A stretch of DNA of 24,916 bases from a virus. This document shows, piece by piece, positions 1-5,841 of this stretch (positions are counted from its first letter, which is position 1; each line of letters starts with the position of its first letter). A program made the position numbers and the translations under genes. The DNA lies in the IMG/VR virus record IMGVR_UViG_3300006919_000402, positions 1 to 24,916 of that record; one strand, written 5' to 3'. The notes below the pieces were generated by a model. That model worked only from the letters and a program-made list of their open reading frames with translations, searched no databases and was not told the DNA's origin.

Positions 1-782
1 CCGCCGTAGATCTTGGGCGCTTGAGTGTCAATTGCTTCCCTTAGATTCGCGGAAGTGATGACAAGCCTTTCCTCGTCCTCTGTGAACTCTGCAAGGTGCA
101 TTGATCGATAGAGCGGCGAAGTCTCGCCGTGCTTCCTGCGGTCCCGTTCTCGCTTGGCTGGGTCAATGTGAGGGCATTCCAAGGATGTGACCTGACGAGT
201 CCAAAATAAACTGCGATTTGCATGAAAGGCCTCATAAAACTCTCCAACCGCTGGGCCGGGAGAAGAGACCCACAACTGAAACATCCGAGTGCAACGGTCG
301 AACGCTTCGAAAATCTTATTGGGAACGGTCTTGGCCTCATCGACGATAATCATTACCGGATCAACCTCTTTGCTGATCTTGGGATGCCATCCTTCCGCTC
401 GTCCCGGCTGGTCGGTCGAAAACCCTAGAGCGAATCCTCCTTCTGGAGTTTTGAGCTCAGTTTGCAAAAACGACCATTCTGGGAAGCATTGCGAAAACAC
501 CCGCATTGCAGGCCAGAGCTGCTTTTCAATCTGCCGGAACGACCCAGAGGTCACCACAACCTGACCTTTAGGGTAATGCGCTAAGAACCAAAGGACGGCG
601 GGAGCTACAAGATTAGAGGTCTTTCCTGATCCGTTTGCTGCGACTACCGCCGTAGGTAGCCCCCCGCTCTCTTGTAGCCCGATAGACTCAAGACACTCAA
701 TTTGCCAATCGTAGAGCGAGCCCATCTTGAGCCTCAAAAGCGCGAACTCCGCTGGCGTTAGGGTTGTGCCAGATGCTGCCAA
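1..782 (-). CDS. terL: terminase large subunit, N-terminal ATPase part (truncated by window edge)
   Basis: This is the motor ATPase that packages phage DNA into the prohead. I translated 260 codons from a TTG at 782. Walker A is at about residues 48-56 (AANGSGKTS), Walker B at about 143-150 (VMIIVDEA), and a motif III-like SSPGP follows at about 173-177. The C-terminal nuclease domain lies beyond the left edge. The TTG directly follows the TAG of the small terminase gene and has GGAGG seven bases upstream; the first ATG in frame is 19 codons further in, so the TTG is the better start. Its neighbour is the small terminase, as usual. The family (gp28-like of Mu-type phages versus others) cannot be settled from this half. 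The function is firmly supported by the motifs and the context. Confidence 0.92.
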   Translation of the reverse strand, partial: MAASGTTLTPAEFALLRLKMGSLYDWQIECLESIGLQESGGLPTAVVAANGSGKTSNLVAPAVLWFLAHYPKGQVVVTSGSFRQIEKQLWPAMRVFSQCFPEWSFLQTELKTPEGGFALGFSTDQPGRAEGWHPKISKEVDPVMIIVDEAKTVPNKIFEAFDRCTRMFQLWVSSPGPAVGEFYEAFHANRSLFWTRQVTSLECPHIDPAKRERDRRKHGETSPLYRSMHLAEFTEDEERLVITSANLREAIDTQAPKIYG

Positions 783-1295
783 CTATTTTCCTCCCTTTAT
801 TTTGTCGCGAGTATCCGCAATTTCCCTAATCTTTTTTTCATCTGCCTCTGTAAGCGCAAACGATGCTTGTTGTTTGATTGGTCCGCCATCCTTTCCGGTA
901 AGTTCAGCACGTCGAAAATCTGAATACTTTTCCGGGTGGAGTTTACTCAACGACCATTTAAGAGCGTCAACCTCTAATCTGATGGCTTGCACCTTAGCGC
1001 TAGCCTCTCCAGTGCCGGGAGCACCTGTCGCGTTCTCAAACGCCTTCTGTGAAAGCTCAATAAGCCTGTCGAACAGCACATCTCCCTGAATCTTTCTCGC
1101 GCGCGCGTAACGCTCCTTAAAACCGCCGCGATCATCCATCACCCACCCAATGACGGAGCTGCAAGCAGGTAAATGATCGTCGTTGCATATTGAGCGAAGC
1201 GACTCCCCTTCGGCTAATCTTTCGAGAATTTCGTTTGCCGTTTCTTCCTTGTAAACGGTAGGTCTTCCACGTTTGCGTTTTTGCATACTACCCAT
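783..1295 (-). CDS. terS: terminase small subunit (Sf6-like)
   Basis: This is the DNA-recognition subunit of the packaging terminase. The 170-residue product has the layout of the Sf6-type small terminase family: a basic GRPTVYKEE start, a helix-turn-helix-like stretch at about 20-50 (ILERLAEGESLRSIC), an oligomerisation region with FKERYARARKIQGDVLFD, then a conserved RLEVDALKWSLSKLHPEKY segment near 108-126. The tail is lysine-rich. It overlaps the upstream RHH gene by 8 bases and abuts terL with no gap. An alternative start is the ATG at 1286 (residue 4), which follows the upstream stop more closely; neither start has a clear Shine-Dalgarno sequence. Confidence 0.88.
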   Translation of the reverse strand: MGSMQKRKRGRPTVYKEETANEILERLAEGESLRSICNDDHLPACSSVIGWVMDDRGGFKERYARARKIQGDVLFDRLIELSQKAFENATGAPGTGEASAKVQAIRLEVDALKWSLSKLHPEKYSDFRRAELTGKDGGPIKQQASFALTEADEKKIREIADTRDKIKGGK

Positions 1296-1482
1296 TGATA
1301 TGATCTAGGATTTTTTCCTGCAAGTATTTACCGCGCGACTTGTTGCCTCTTAGGGTATCAATCCTCTCCCAGATTTCTGGTTTCAGGGTTATTGATCGCG
1401 TTACGACTGTTCGGCCCTTGCCGCTGCCCTTGGGCCTTCCTGCGCCCTTCCGGGCTCCTCCATGTGTGTTTTTTGTTTTCAT
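1288..1482 (-). CDS. small AT-hook/ribbon-helix-helix-like DNA-binding protein
   Basis: A 64-residue basic protein. Residues 8-22 are a Gly/Arg/Lys-rich arm with the AT-hook-like core GRPKGSG. The rest (TVVTRSITLKPEIWERIDTL) looks like the beta strand and first helix of a ribbon-helix-helix repressor, followed by a second helix. Such proteins are usually dimeric DNA binders that regulate their own promoter. It is the first gene of the terminase operon: a terminator lies just upstream at 1486-1510 and terS overlaps its end. A role in controlling terminase expression, or in helping TerS bind the packaging site, is inference. The start ATG at 1482 has no good Shine-Dalgarno sequence. Confidence 0.65.
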   Translation of the reverse strand: MKTKNTHGGARKGAGRPKGSGKGRTVVTRSITLKPEIWERIDTLRGNKSRGKYLQEKILDHING

Positions 1483-1485
1483 GAT

Positions 1486-1510
1486 ATAAAAAATCCCCGT
1501 CTTTCCGGGG
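1486..1510 (-). terminator. rho-independent terminator (minus strand)
   Basis: On the minus strand the arms CCCCG and CGGGG enclose a six-base loop, followed at once by A and six T. It ends transcription of the gene at 1612-2124 just before the terminase operon, so the terminase genes need readthrough or a promoter near 1483-1495. Confidence 0.75.
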
Positions 1511-1611
1511 TGTCAGAGTTAAGGTATCGCCGTCTCATGGGCGGGGAGTAGGATGCCAGCCGTTTTGATGTTTTAAGCAAAGCGCATTTCTTGATTTACG
1601 TCAATGACGAA

Positions 1612-2124
1612 TTACACAAATTTCTTCCAATCCTTAGCGGCAAAGGTCTGCCCTTTTTGGTTTTCGTAACGGACGACCGACCTAAGTTCGTTACCAGATG
1701 AGTCAATAATTGTCTCAGTGTATCTGGTTTTGATACTAGGATGAAAAGCGCCGATTTCGTGAGATACAGCAGTCAACAATCTAAAATCACCGGGGTGGCG
1801 ATCCACGAAAGTGTGACGGTTTGACGGGTTTGGTTTGCCGACAATTGTCCAATTGTCTAAAGTTGGATCAATACCATCAAAGCAATCTTTTACTTCTTCT
1901 ACTCCGATAACAAATTCTGAAAAATAATCATCTTTTTGAGTAATTGCGTTAGCGAAAGCAATCGGATCAACTTCATTCGTAAGAAGGTAAGTGTTTCCGC
2001 CTTTCTTTTTCCAATACTGAGGGCATTCTCCTTCGCCATCCCAATCATGCGCCCCGTAATTTTCAATGATCTGGGTGAAAATCTGGGTTGTTTTGTGGGC
2101 TTTGGTATTAGTTGTATTTGTCAT
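1612..2124 (-). CDS. hypothetical protein in a terminator-flanked (moron-like) position
   Basis: I do not recognise this 170-residue protein. After a Thr/Asn-rich start it contains an aromatic and acidic segment (HDWDGEGECPQYWKKKGGNTY), then FVDRHPGDFRLL and SHEIGAF, and a basic C-terminus. It has no membrane segment or signal peptide. There is no obvious catalytic motif: the HEIG has no second histidine in HExxH spacing. The reading frame runs back to a GTG at 2184, but that codon lies at the foot of the upstream terminator; I prefer the ATG at 2124, preceded by GGAG at short spacing. Terminators on both sides make it a separate transcription unit, the pattern of phage morons. No convincing promoter was found. 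An 11-bp palindrome (CGTCAATGACG, 1599-1609) lies just past its stop. Confidence 0.6.
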   Translation of the reverse strand: MTNTTNTKAHKTTQIFTQIIENYGAHDWDGEGECPQYWKKKGGNTYLLTNEVDPIAFANAITQKDDYFSEFVIGVEEVKDCFDGIDPTLDNWTIVGKPNPSNRHTFVDRHPGDFRLLTAVSHEIGAFHPSIKTRYTETIIDSSGNELRSVVRYENQKGQTFAAKDWKKFV

Positions 2125-2183
2125 AACTCCAGAAGGATAGGCGCTCGCTTGATTCTTGTCCACAATAAAAAAGCATTTAGGCA

Positions 2184-2209
2184 CAAAAAAACCGGGGTGT
2201 TATCCCCGG
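2184..2209 (-). terminator. rho-independent terminator closing the early operon
   Basis: On the minus strand the arms CCGGGG and CCCCGG enclose the loop ATAACA and are followed by seven T. The site lies 33 bases past the stop of the DUF3127-like gene, so it marks the end of the early operon that begins near 7788. Confidence 0.85.
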
Positions 2210-2241
2210 CCTTGATTTGATTAGCTTAAAAAGGAATAGCT

Positions 2242-2550
2242 TCACTCAGCACATTCAATCCGCCAAGCAATAAGATTTGTGTAATGGTTGCCGTTTTCAC
2301 CACGGTTCCCCTTGATGTCGAAGAAAACCCGCACAAAATCACCTTCTTGGTATGCTGCTATAATGTCAGCCTTGTCGTTGTGCAGCTCAAACAGGAGTTG
2401 CTGTGAGTATGCTCCCGGTGTCATAATGACAAACTTGACTTTCCGAAAACCGTTCTCGTATTGTTCTTCGGGGTAAATTGTGACAATCTCACCAAGCTTG
2501 GTGTCAGGCTTGCGTTTCATTTCCAATTGATTTTGTTTTATTGTTTTCAT
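2242..2550 (-). CDS. DUF3127-like OB-fold (single-stranded DNA-binding-like) protein
   Basis: A 102-residue protein resembling DUF3127, a small OB-fold family common in Bacteroidota and annotated as SSB-like. The pattern is visible: an opening strand (GEIVTIYPEEQY), a second strand pair (RKVKFVIMTPG), the LFELHNDKADIIAAYQEGDFVRVFFDIKG core, and a closing HYTNLIAWRIE strand. It is the last gene of the early operon, downstream of a conventional SSB, so the phage appears to encode two OB-fold single-strand binders. The frame also allows a TTG start at 2601 (17 residues longer); I chose the ATG at 2550 because the fold begins shortly after it. Binding to ssDNA is inferred from the family. Confidence 0.7.
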   Translation of the reverse strand: MKTIKQNQLEMKRKPDTKLGEIVTIYPEEQYENGFRKVKFVIMTPGAYSQQLLFELHNDKADIIAAYQEGDFVRVFFDIKGNRGENGNHYTNLIAWRIECAE

Positions 2551-2615
2551 ATCTGGACGTAAAATGACCGGATCCAGATTCTCATCAACCCCTATTTTCA
2601 AAAATATTTGATGCC

Positions 2616-2867
2616 TTATTTTTTAGGCTTGAGAGTCAACTCCCCCTTGAGTCCGGTCTCGAATCCGAGCGCGCAATAAGCTGCAATGATGACATCGCGT
2701 TTAGCTATTGCTTCTTCTAAATCTTTGGTTCTGAGCCTTACCTTTATGCGCTTCCCGACAACCTTATTTGATGAGTTGACCGTGACTCTTAAAAAATAGC
2801 CGCGACCAGCCTCCCAAGAAACATGATGATTCTTCCTCAGATGATTCAGGTTGTCGGGTTGCTCCAT
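2616..2867 (-). CDS. small AP2/integrase-arm-like DNA-binding protein
   Basis: An 83-residue basic protein. Residues 16-65 resemble an AP2 or arm-type DNA-binding fold: three strands (VSWEAGRGYFLRVTV, GKRIKVRLR) followed by a helix with DLEEAIAKRDVIIAAYCALG, which matches the FxTLEEAIxARD signature of such domains. No catalytic domain follows, so this is a stand-alone DNA binder, not an integrase. Its start overlaps the zinc-ribbon gene stop as TAATG. It may be a nucleoid-like or regulatory factor in the replication operon; this is inference from fold and position. Confidence 0.5.
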   Translation of the reverse strand: MEQPDNLNHLRKNHHVSWEAGRGYFLRVTVNSSNKVVGKRIKVRLRTKDLEEAIAKRDVIIAAYCALGFETGLKGELTLKPKK

Positions 2868-3091
2868 TATTTCATTTTCTCAAGATCTTGCTGGATTATC
2901 TGAGCGAGCTCGATGCGGTTTTCGTCATGGGATTTCCATGTTTTGCAATCACACCAAGCCGACAAGCAACCCGGCTCATAAATCAAAATCGGCATTTTTT
3001 TGCATATTTTGCAAGTCTTAACTATATTTTGAGCTGCTTTCTTTTCAATTGCATGTTTTTTTAGGGTTGGATGATCATCATTGTAACTCAT
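2867..3091 (-). CDS. small zinc-ribbon-like protein
   Basis: A 74-residue protein with two cysteine clusters: CKICKK at about 27-32 and GCLSAWCDC ending near residue 49, giving a probable four-cysteine zinc site. A charged helix (ENRIELAQIIQQDLEKMK) ends the protein. Small zinc ribbons like this are frequent in phage early operons and their roles are mostly unknown. It overlaps the ssb stop by one base (TGATG) and the next gene through TAATG, so it is translated with SSB. A nucleic-acid-binding role is inference. Confidence 0.55.
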   Translation of the reverse strand: MSYNDDHPTLKKHAIEKKAAQNIVKTCKICKKMPILIYEPGCLSAWCDCKTWKSHDENRIELAQIIQQDLEKMK

Positions 3092-3450
3092 CAGAAAGGA
3101 TTTTGATCTCCAGATTGGTCGGACTGCTTAGGACCAAATTGCAAAGATTGGGCTGTGATTTTTATTTTGCTTCGCTTCGCTCCTGTTTCTTTGTCTTCCC
3201 ATGTTTCCATTCTCAATCTCCCTTCAACCAAAACGACCGAGCCTTTTTTGAGGTATTGGCTGGCATTTTCTGCCTGTCTACCCCAGACGGTCACATCTAA
3301 GTAGATTGTTTCGTCAATCCACTCTTCTCGTTTTTTTGCTCTTTGGTTGACCGCTACAGATAATTCTGCGACAGCGTTTCCGTTTGGCAGTGCCTTTAAC
3401 TCGGGATCTCTCGTAAGCCTTCCGGCAATTATTGTTTTATTCAGGTTCAT
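3091..3450 (-). CDS. ssb: single-stranded DNA-binding protein
   Basis: A canonical SSB OB-fold of 119 residues: MNLNKTIIAGRLTRDPELK at the N-terminus, AVAELSVAVNQ, the YLDVTVWGRQAENASQYLKKGSVVLVEGRLR core, and KIKITAQSLQF as the last strand. It binds and protects ssDNA during replication and recombination. The disordered tail is short and ends QNPF, close to the usual acidic DDDIPF tip that recruits SSB partners, though less acidic. It overlaps the DnaA-like gene by 14 bases. Its place between the replication genes and the small binders fits the early operon. Confidence 0.92.
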   Translation of the reverse strand: MNLNKTIIAGRLTRDPELKALPNGNAVAELSVAVNQRAKKREEWIDETIYLDVTVWGRQAENASQYLKKGSVVLVEGRLRMETWEDKETGAKRSKIKITAQSLQFGPKQSDQSGDQNPF

Positions 3451-3772
3451 TTTCTTTTTTGTTTTGTCGTTGTAAAAATTCCTTTTCAGCTCTGATTAAG
3501 ACGATGCTGATTCTGTCATCCGGGCCAGCGGCTGAAATCTTTCGATTTGCATAGCAAACATTGGCATGATTTAGCCCAAATATCTTACCAATGTCACCGA
3601 GAGACAAAGTTGTATATTTTCTTATCAAAAACATCGCAGCCAAACGGGGATAGGAATACTTCCATTTCCTCGAACGTACCATCATTGAAAAGGGATCGAT
3701 TTCTTCACTGTCGGCGACTGATTCGATTATTTCGGTAGCAATAACGCTGTTCTTTTTGGTTTTATAGTTCAT
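3437..3772 (-). CDS. stand-alone DnaA domain IV-like DNA-binding protein
   Basis: A 111-residue protein whose residues 27-82 match the C-terminal DNA-binding domain of DnaA: DPFSMMVRSRKWKYSYPRL, then AMFLIRKYTTLSLGDIGKIFGLNHANVCYANRKI. This includes the sLgdIGkiFG.nHanV.yA helix-turn-helix that reads DnaA boxes in the full-length protein. The AAA+ domain of DnaA is absent; a separate DnaC-like ATPase lies one base upstream. The usual DHSTV signature is NHANV here, so the box read may differ. It is probably a phage origin-binding or replication-control factor; this role is inference, while the domain assignment is strong. Confidence 0.75.
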   Translation of the reverse strand: MNYKTKKNSVIATEIIESVADSEEIDPFSMMVRSRKWKYSYPRLAAMFLIRKYTTLSLGDIGKIFGLNHANVCYANRKISAAGPDDRISIVLIRAEKEFLQRQNKKENEPE

Positions 3773-3773
3773 T

Positions 3774-4373
3774 CTAATTCTTTCGATAGGATTTCCAATT
3801 GCAGACTAAAATTCCACCGATCTCTTCTGATCGGTTCCAGATTGAGTCACCAACCGCTTTGATTGCCTCTGCCGGGGTGTGATTGGTTATAATCACGGTT
3901 GCGAGTAAGTTGTCGTATCTGTGATCAATGAGATTAGTCATCGTTCTTTTTTCCCAATCTGTCCCGGCAAGCTCTGACCATTCATCCAAAATAAGGAGGT
4001 GGCATTTTTTCGCGTCATGCAACTCTTCTCGGGCTTTTTGACTTCTGTGGCCATCCTTGTCGAATTGCTCTCGGATCGTGCAAAGAAAATCGTGAGATTT
4101 GTAGTATCGAGCCCTTTTAAGCTGAAATGCCGTTTCTTGGCCCCAGAATGCCGCCATTTGCGTTTTTCCGGGACCTCGCTCTCCGCACACTATAAAGATC
4201 AGATCCCCCGTCAGAATGCGACTGAGATGCTTCTTTGCCATTTCTAGGCTTCGACCGTGCATCCTGTCGAGGTTTTGAATATGACGCTGCGGAAAGCCCC
4301 ACTTTTTAAGCCACTTCTTAATTTCGCCGCTAGACGGTCTTGAGTCCATGAGTTGACCAATTTTTGAGTTCAT
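3774..4373 (-). CDS. DnaC/IstB-like AAA+ helicase loader
   Basis: This is a 199-residue P-loop ATPase of the DnaC family, expected to load a replicative helicase onto the phage origin. Walker A is GERGPGKT (64-71), Walker B LLILDEWSE (126-134), and the sensor 1-like VIITN is at 160-164. The arginine-finger region NRSEEIGG and the closing NWKSYR motif (192-197) are typical of DnaC. The N-terminal 50 residues likely hold the helicase-contact region. No replicative helicase gene is seen in the window, so it probably loads the host DnaB. It overlaps the upstream replication gene by 44 bases and ends one base before the DnaA-like gene. Confidence 0.85.
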   Translation of the reverse strand: MNSKIGQLMDSRPSSGEIKKWLKKWGFPQRHIQNLDRMHGRSLEMAKKHLSRILTGDLIFIVCGERGPGKTQMAAFWGQETAFQLKRARYYKSHDFLCTIREQFDKDGHRSQKAREELHDAKKCHLLILDEWSELAGTDWEKRTMTNLIDHRYDNLLATVIITNHTPAEAIKAVGDSIWNRSEEIGGILVCNWKSYRKN

Positions 4374-5139
4374 CTTGTTTTATTTGTTTGCTTTTAATTG
4401 ATTCGTGTTCCCAGCCAAGCCAGCCTGAACAGATGGCGCAATCGACTGCCTCGCTGACAACCGTTTCGGGATAAAGTTCCATTCGCTTAAGACACTTTTT
4501 CCACGACTCAAGGCTCTTAAACCTCTCACGCTTTACGCCTCGGGATTGTTTGTCAAAGGCCCATTCTTTGGCAGCGTTGGTTTTGATGTCGCCAAAGCTG
4601 GCCGGAATGACAGCAACCATATCAAGCGGACTAGGACATCCCCCAGCGGGGGACTGAGGGGGAGTACTTTTCATTTCTTTATCTTCCCTTATCTTATCTT
4701 TCTTTTCCTTATCTTTCGTTGGGTGTTTGCTTTCCAAGTTGCTTGGGTTTCCGCTACAAGCTGTGCTTGGGTTTTGCTTGGCCCCGTTGATCCTAGCAGC
4801 TTCGGCTTTAGCTTTGGAGGTTGCTTTGCCTCCCTTCCTTCCCGCCTCTCGCCTCGACTGAGCAACAATTTCCATTTCGGTTGGGTAATAATTGACAACC
4901 AAAGATCCCGAATCGTCCAAAAAGTACAAAGCACTTTCGAGACTGACTTCCTCGAGCGTGACTCCTGCAATCTGTTGCCACTTGCGGCACTTCCAATTTT
5001 TCGCGTCTTTGATTATCCCGCCATTTTCTTGGCTGGCACACCATCCGAGCAAATTAAGCCATGTCGCGCGCTCTACCGGATCAGCGCCAAGATAATCCTC
5101 TGACCTTAAAATATCGGTTTTAATGTTTAGGTAATTCAT
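4330..5139 (-). CDS. phage replication protein (replisome organizer/DnaT-like)
   Basis: A 269-residue protein with the architecture of phage replisome organizers. The globular N-terminal part (about 1-100) starts MNYLNIKTDILRSEDYLGA. A basic linker (REAGRKGGKATSKAKAEAAR) and a very lysine-rich spacer with KDKEKKDKIREDKE follow. The small C-terminal domain has KSLESWKKCLKRMELYP and AVDCAICSGWLGWEHE, like the DnaT-type segment that hands ssDNA to the loader. Position directly before the DnaC-like gene supports this. The frame can start at 5169, but the ATG at 5139 cuts the overlap with the upstream gene to 20 bases and gives a typical N-terminus. Exact family unproven. Confidence 0.65.
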   Translation of the reverse strand: MNYLNIKTDILRSEDYLGADPVERATWLNLLGWCASQENGGIIKDAKNWKCRKWQQIAGVTLEEVSLESALYFLDDSGSLVVNYYPTEMEIVAQSRREAGRKGGKATSKAKAEAARINGAKQNPSTACSGNPSNLESKHPTKDKEKKDKIREDKEMKSTPPQSPAGGCPSPLDMVAVIPASFGDIKTNAAKEWAFDKQSRGVKRERFKSLESWKKCLKRMELYPETVVSEAVDCAICSGWLGWEHESIKSKQIKQDELKNWSTHGLKTV

Positions 5140-5440
5140 CAATTTTAATTTTGTACGGTTTGGATCCATTTCTGGGATTTCCCGCTGGTTCGATTTGTCC
5201 AGACCTTTTCAACTCAGAAAATCGTCCACTGATTACATTCATGCCGATGGCCCACTTATTTGCAAGCTCTTTACAGGTAAGGCCATCACTTCCAGAAAGT
5301 GAAATCTCTTCCAGCACTTGCCTTTGTCTTTGTTTTAGCGTTGGTTTAATTTTCGCCTGAAAGGCTTGGTTCGACTCTTTGTTTTGTCTATGGCGTTGCT
5401 GGCAAATGTCCTGCCATTCGTGAAAAAGATCAGGAATCAT
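5120..5440 (-). CDS. winged-helix DNA-binding protein
   Basis: A 106-residue protein. The N-terminal 35 residues are a charged helix (WQDICQQRHRQNKESNQAF). Residues 37-95 form a winged helix: LKQRQRQVLEEI (helix 1), LTCKELANKWAIGMNVISGRFSELKRSG (helix-turn-helix), then QIEPAGNPRNGSKPYKIKI as the wing. Such domains control mixed-content phage genes or act in replication. The start is certain: AAAGGAG lies seven bases before the ATG, which overlaps the resolvase stop as ATGA. It may be a transcriptional regulator of the early operon or an accessory replication factor. Confidence 0.6.
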   Translation of the reverse strand: MIPDLFHEWQDICQQRHRQNKESNQAFQAKIKPTLKQRQRQVLEEISLSGSDGLTCKELANKWAIGMNVISGRFSELKRSGQIEPAGNPRNGSKPYKIKIDELPKH

Positions 5441-5841
5441 TTGTCTTCTCCTTTCTCAAACGATCCGGCTTCTGTGATAATCAACTCGACCGCTGGCCCC
5501 ATCTCCCGCCTCGTCCCATCCTGATCGGAAGAGGTAGTTTTTATAAACTTCATCGAATCATCAGTAAACCACCCGCAAGCAACCATCGCGTCCTCAAGTT
5601 GTTTGTAATTACCCCGTAGGACGCTGCTGGAATCCCAATACTTTTGCCTTTTGCCAAGAACACGCACAACGTGAACGTGCACGGGAAACAAGTATGGTGT
5701 TCGCACCATTCCAAGACTTTTCAGCAGTGTCTCAAATTTTTTCCGATCATTAGCGGATTGATGCCATGAACGACCTTGCCCGTTGTTTTTGTTGCTAATC
5801 TCAACCGGCAAAAAAATTGTCTCCTGAAATAAATCACTCAT
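5437..5841 (-). CDS. RusA-like Holliday junction resolvase
   Basis: A 134-residue protein resembling RusA, which cuts recombination and replication junctions. The N-terminal ISNKNNGQGRSWHQS segment fits the substrate-binding strand, PVHVHVVRVLGKRQKYWDSS holds the first acidic position (D70), and QLEDAMVACGWFTDDSMKFI carries the helix and the DD pair (D94, D95). In RusA the first motif is DxDN; here it reads DSSS, so one catalytic aspartate may be lost or shifted. Start choice is clear: the ATG at 5841 has AAAGGAG seven bases upstream and overlaps the exonuclease stop. The longer frame to 5997 is not used. It sits with ERF and the exonuclease, as expected. Confidence 0.65.
   Translation of the reverse strand: MSDLFQETIFLPVEISNKNNGQGRSWHQSANDRKKFETLLKSLGMVRTPYLFPVHVHVVRVLGKRQKYWDSSSVLRGNYKQLEDAMVACGWFTDDSMKFIKTTSSDQDGTRREMGPAVELIITEAGSFEKGEDK

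Noticed and set aside
41-340. A 99-codon minus-strand frame at the left end
   Set aside because: It is the wrong frame of the large terminase; the true frame shows both Walker motifs.
1840-1857. Inverted repeat GACAATT/AATTGTC with a four-base loop
   Set aside because: It lies within the coding sequence of the 170-residue gene, is short and AT-rich, and has no T run.
2156-2164. TTGTCCACA, one mismatch from a DnaA box, near the moron-like gene
   Set aside because: Only one copy with a mismatch; an origin needs a cluster, and none was seen.
2616-2867. Fragment of a tyrosine integrase
   Set aside because: Only the arm-like domain is present with normal start and stop coupled to neighbours; no catalytic R-H-R-Y part nearby.
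4546-5103. A 185-codon plus-strand frame opposite the replication gene
   Set aside because: It lies antisense to a gene with a recognisable linker and DnaT-like end, has no domain pattern, and is rich in Phe/Ser/Leu as expected for the complement of a Lys/Glu-rich gene.
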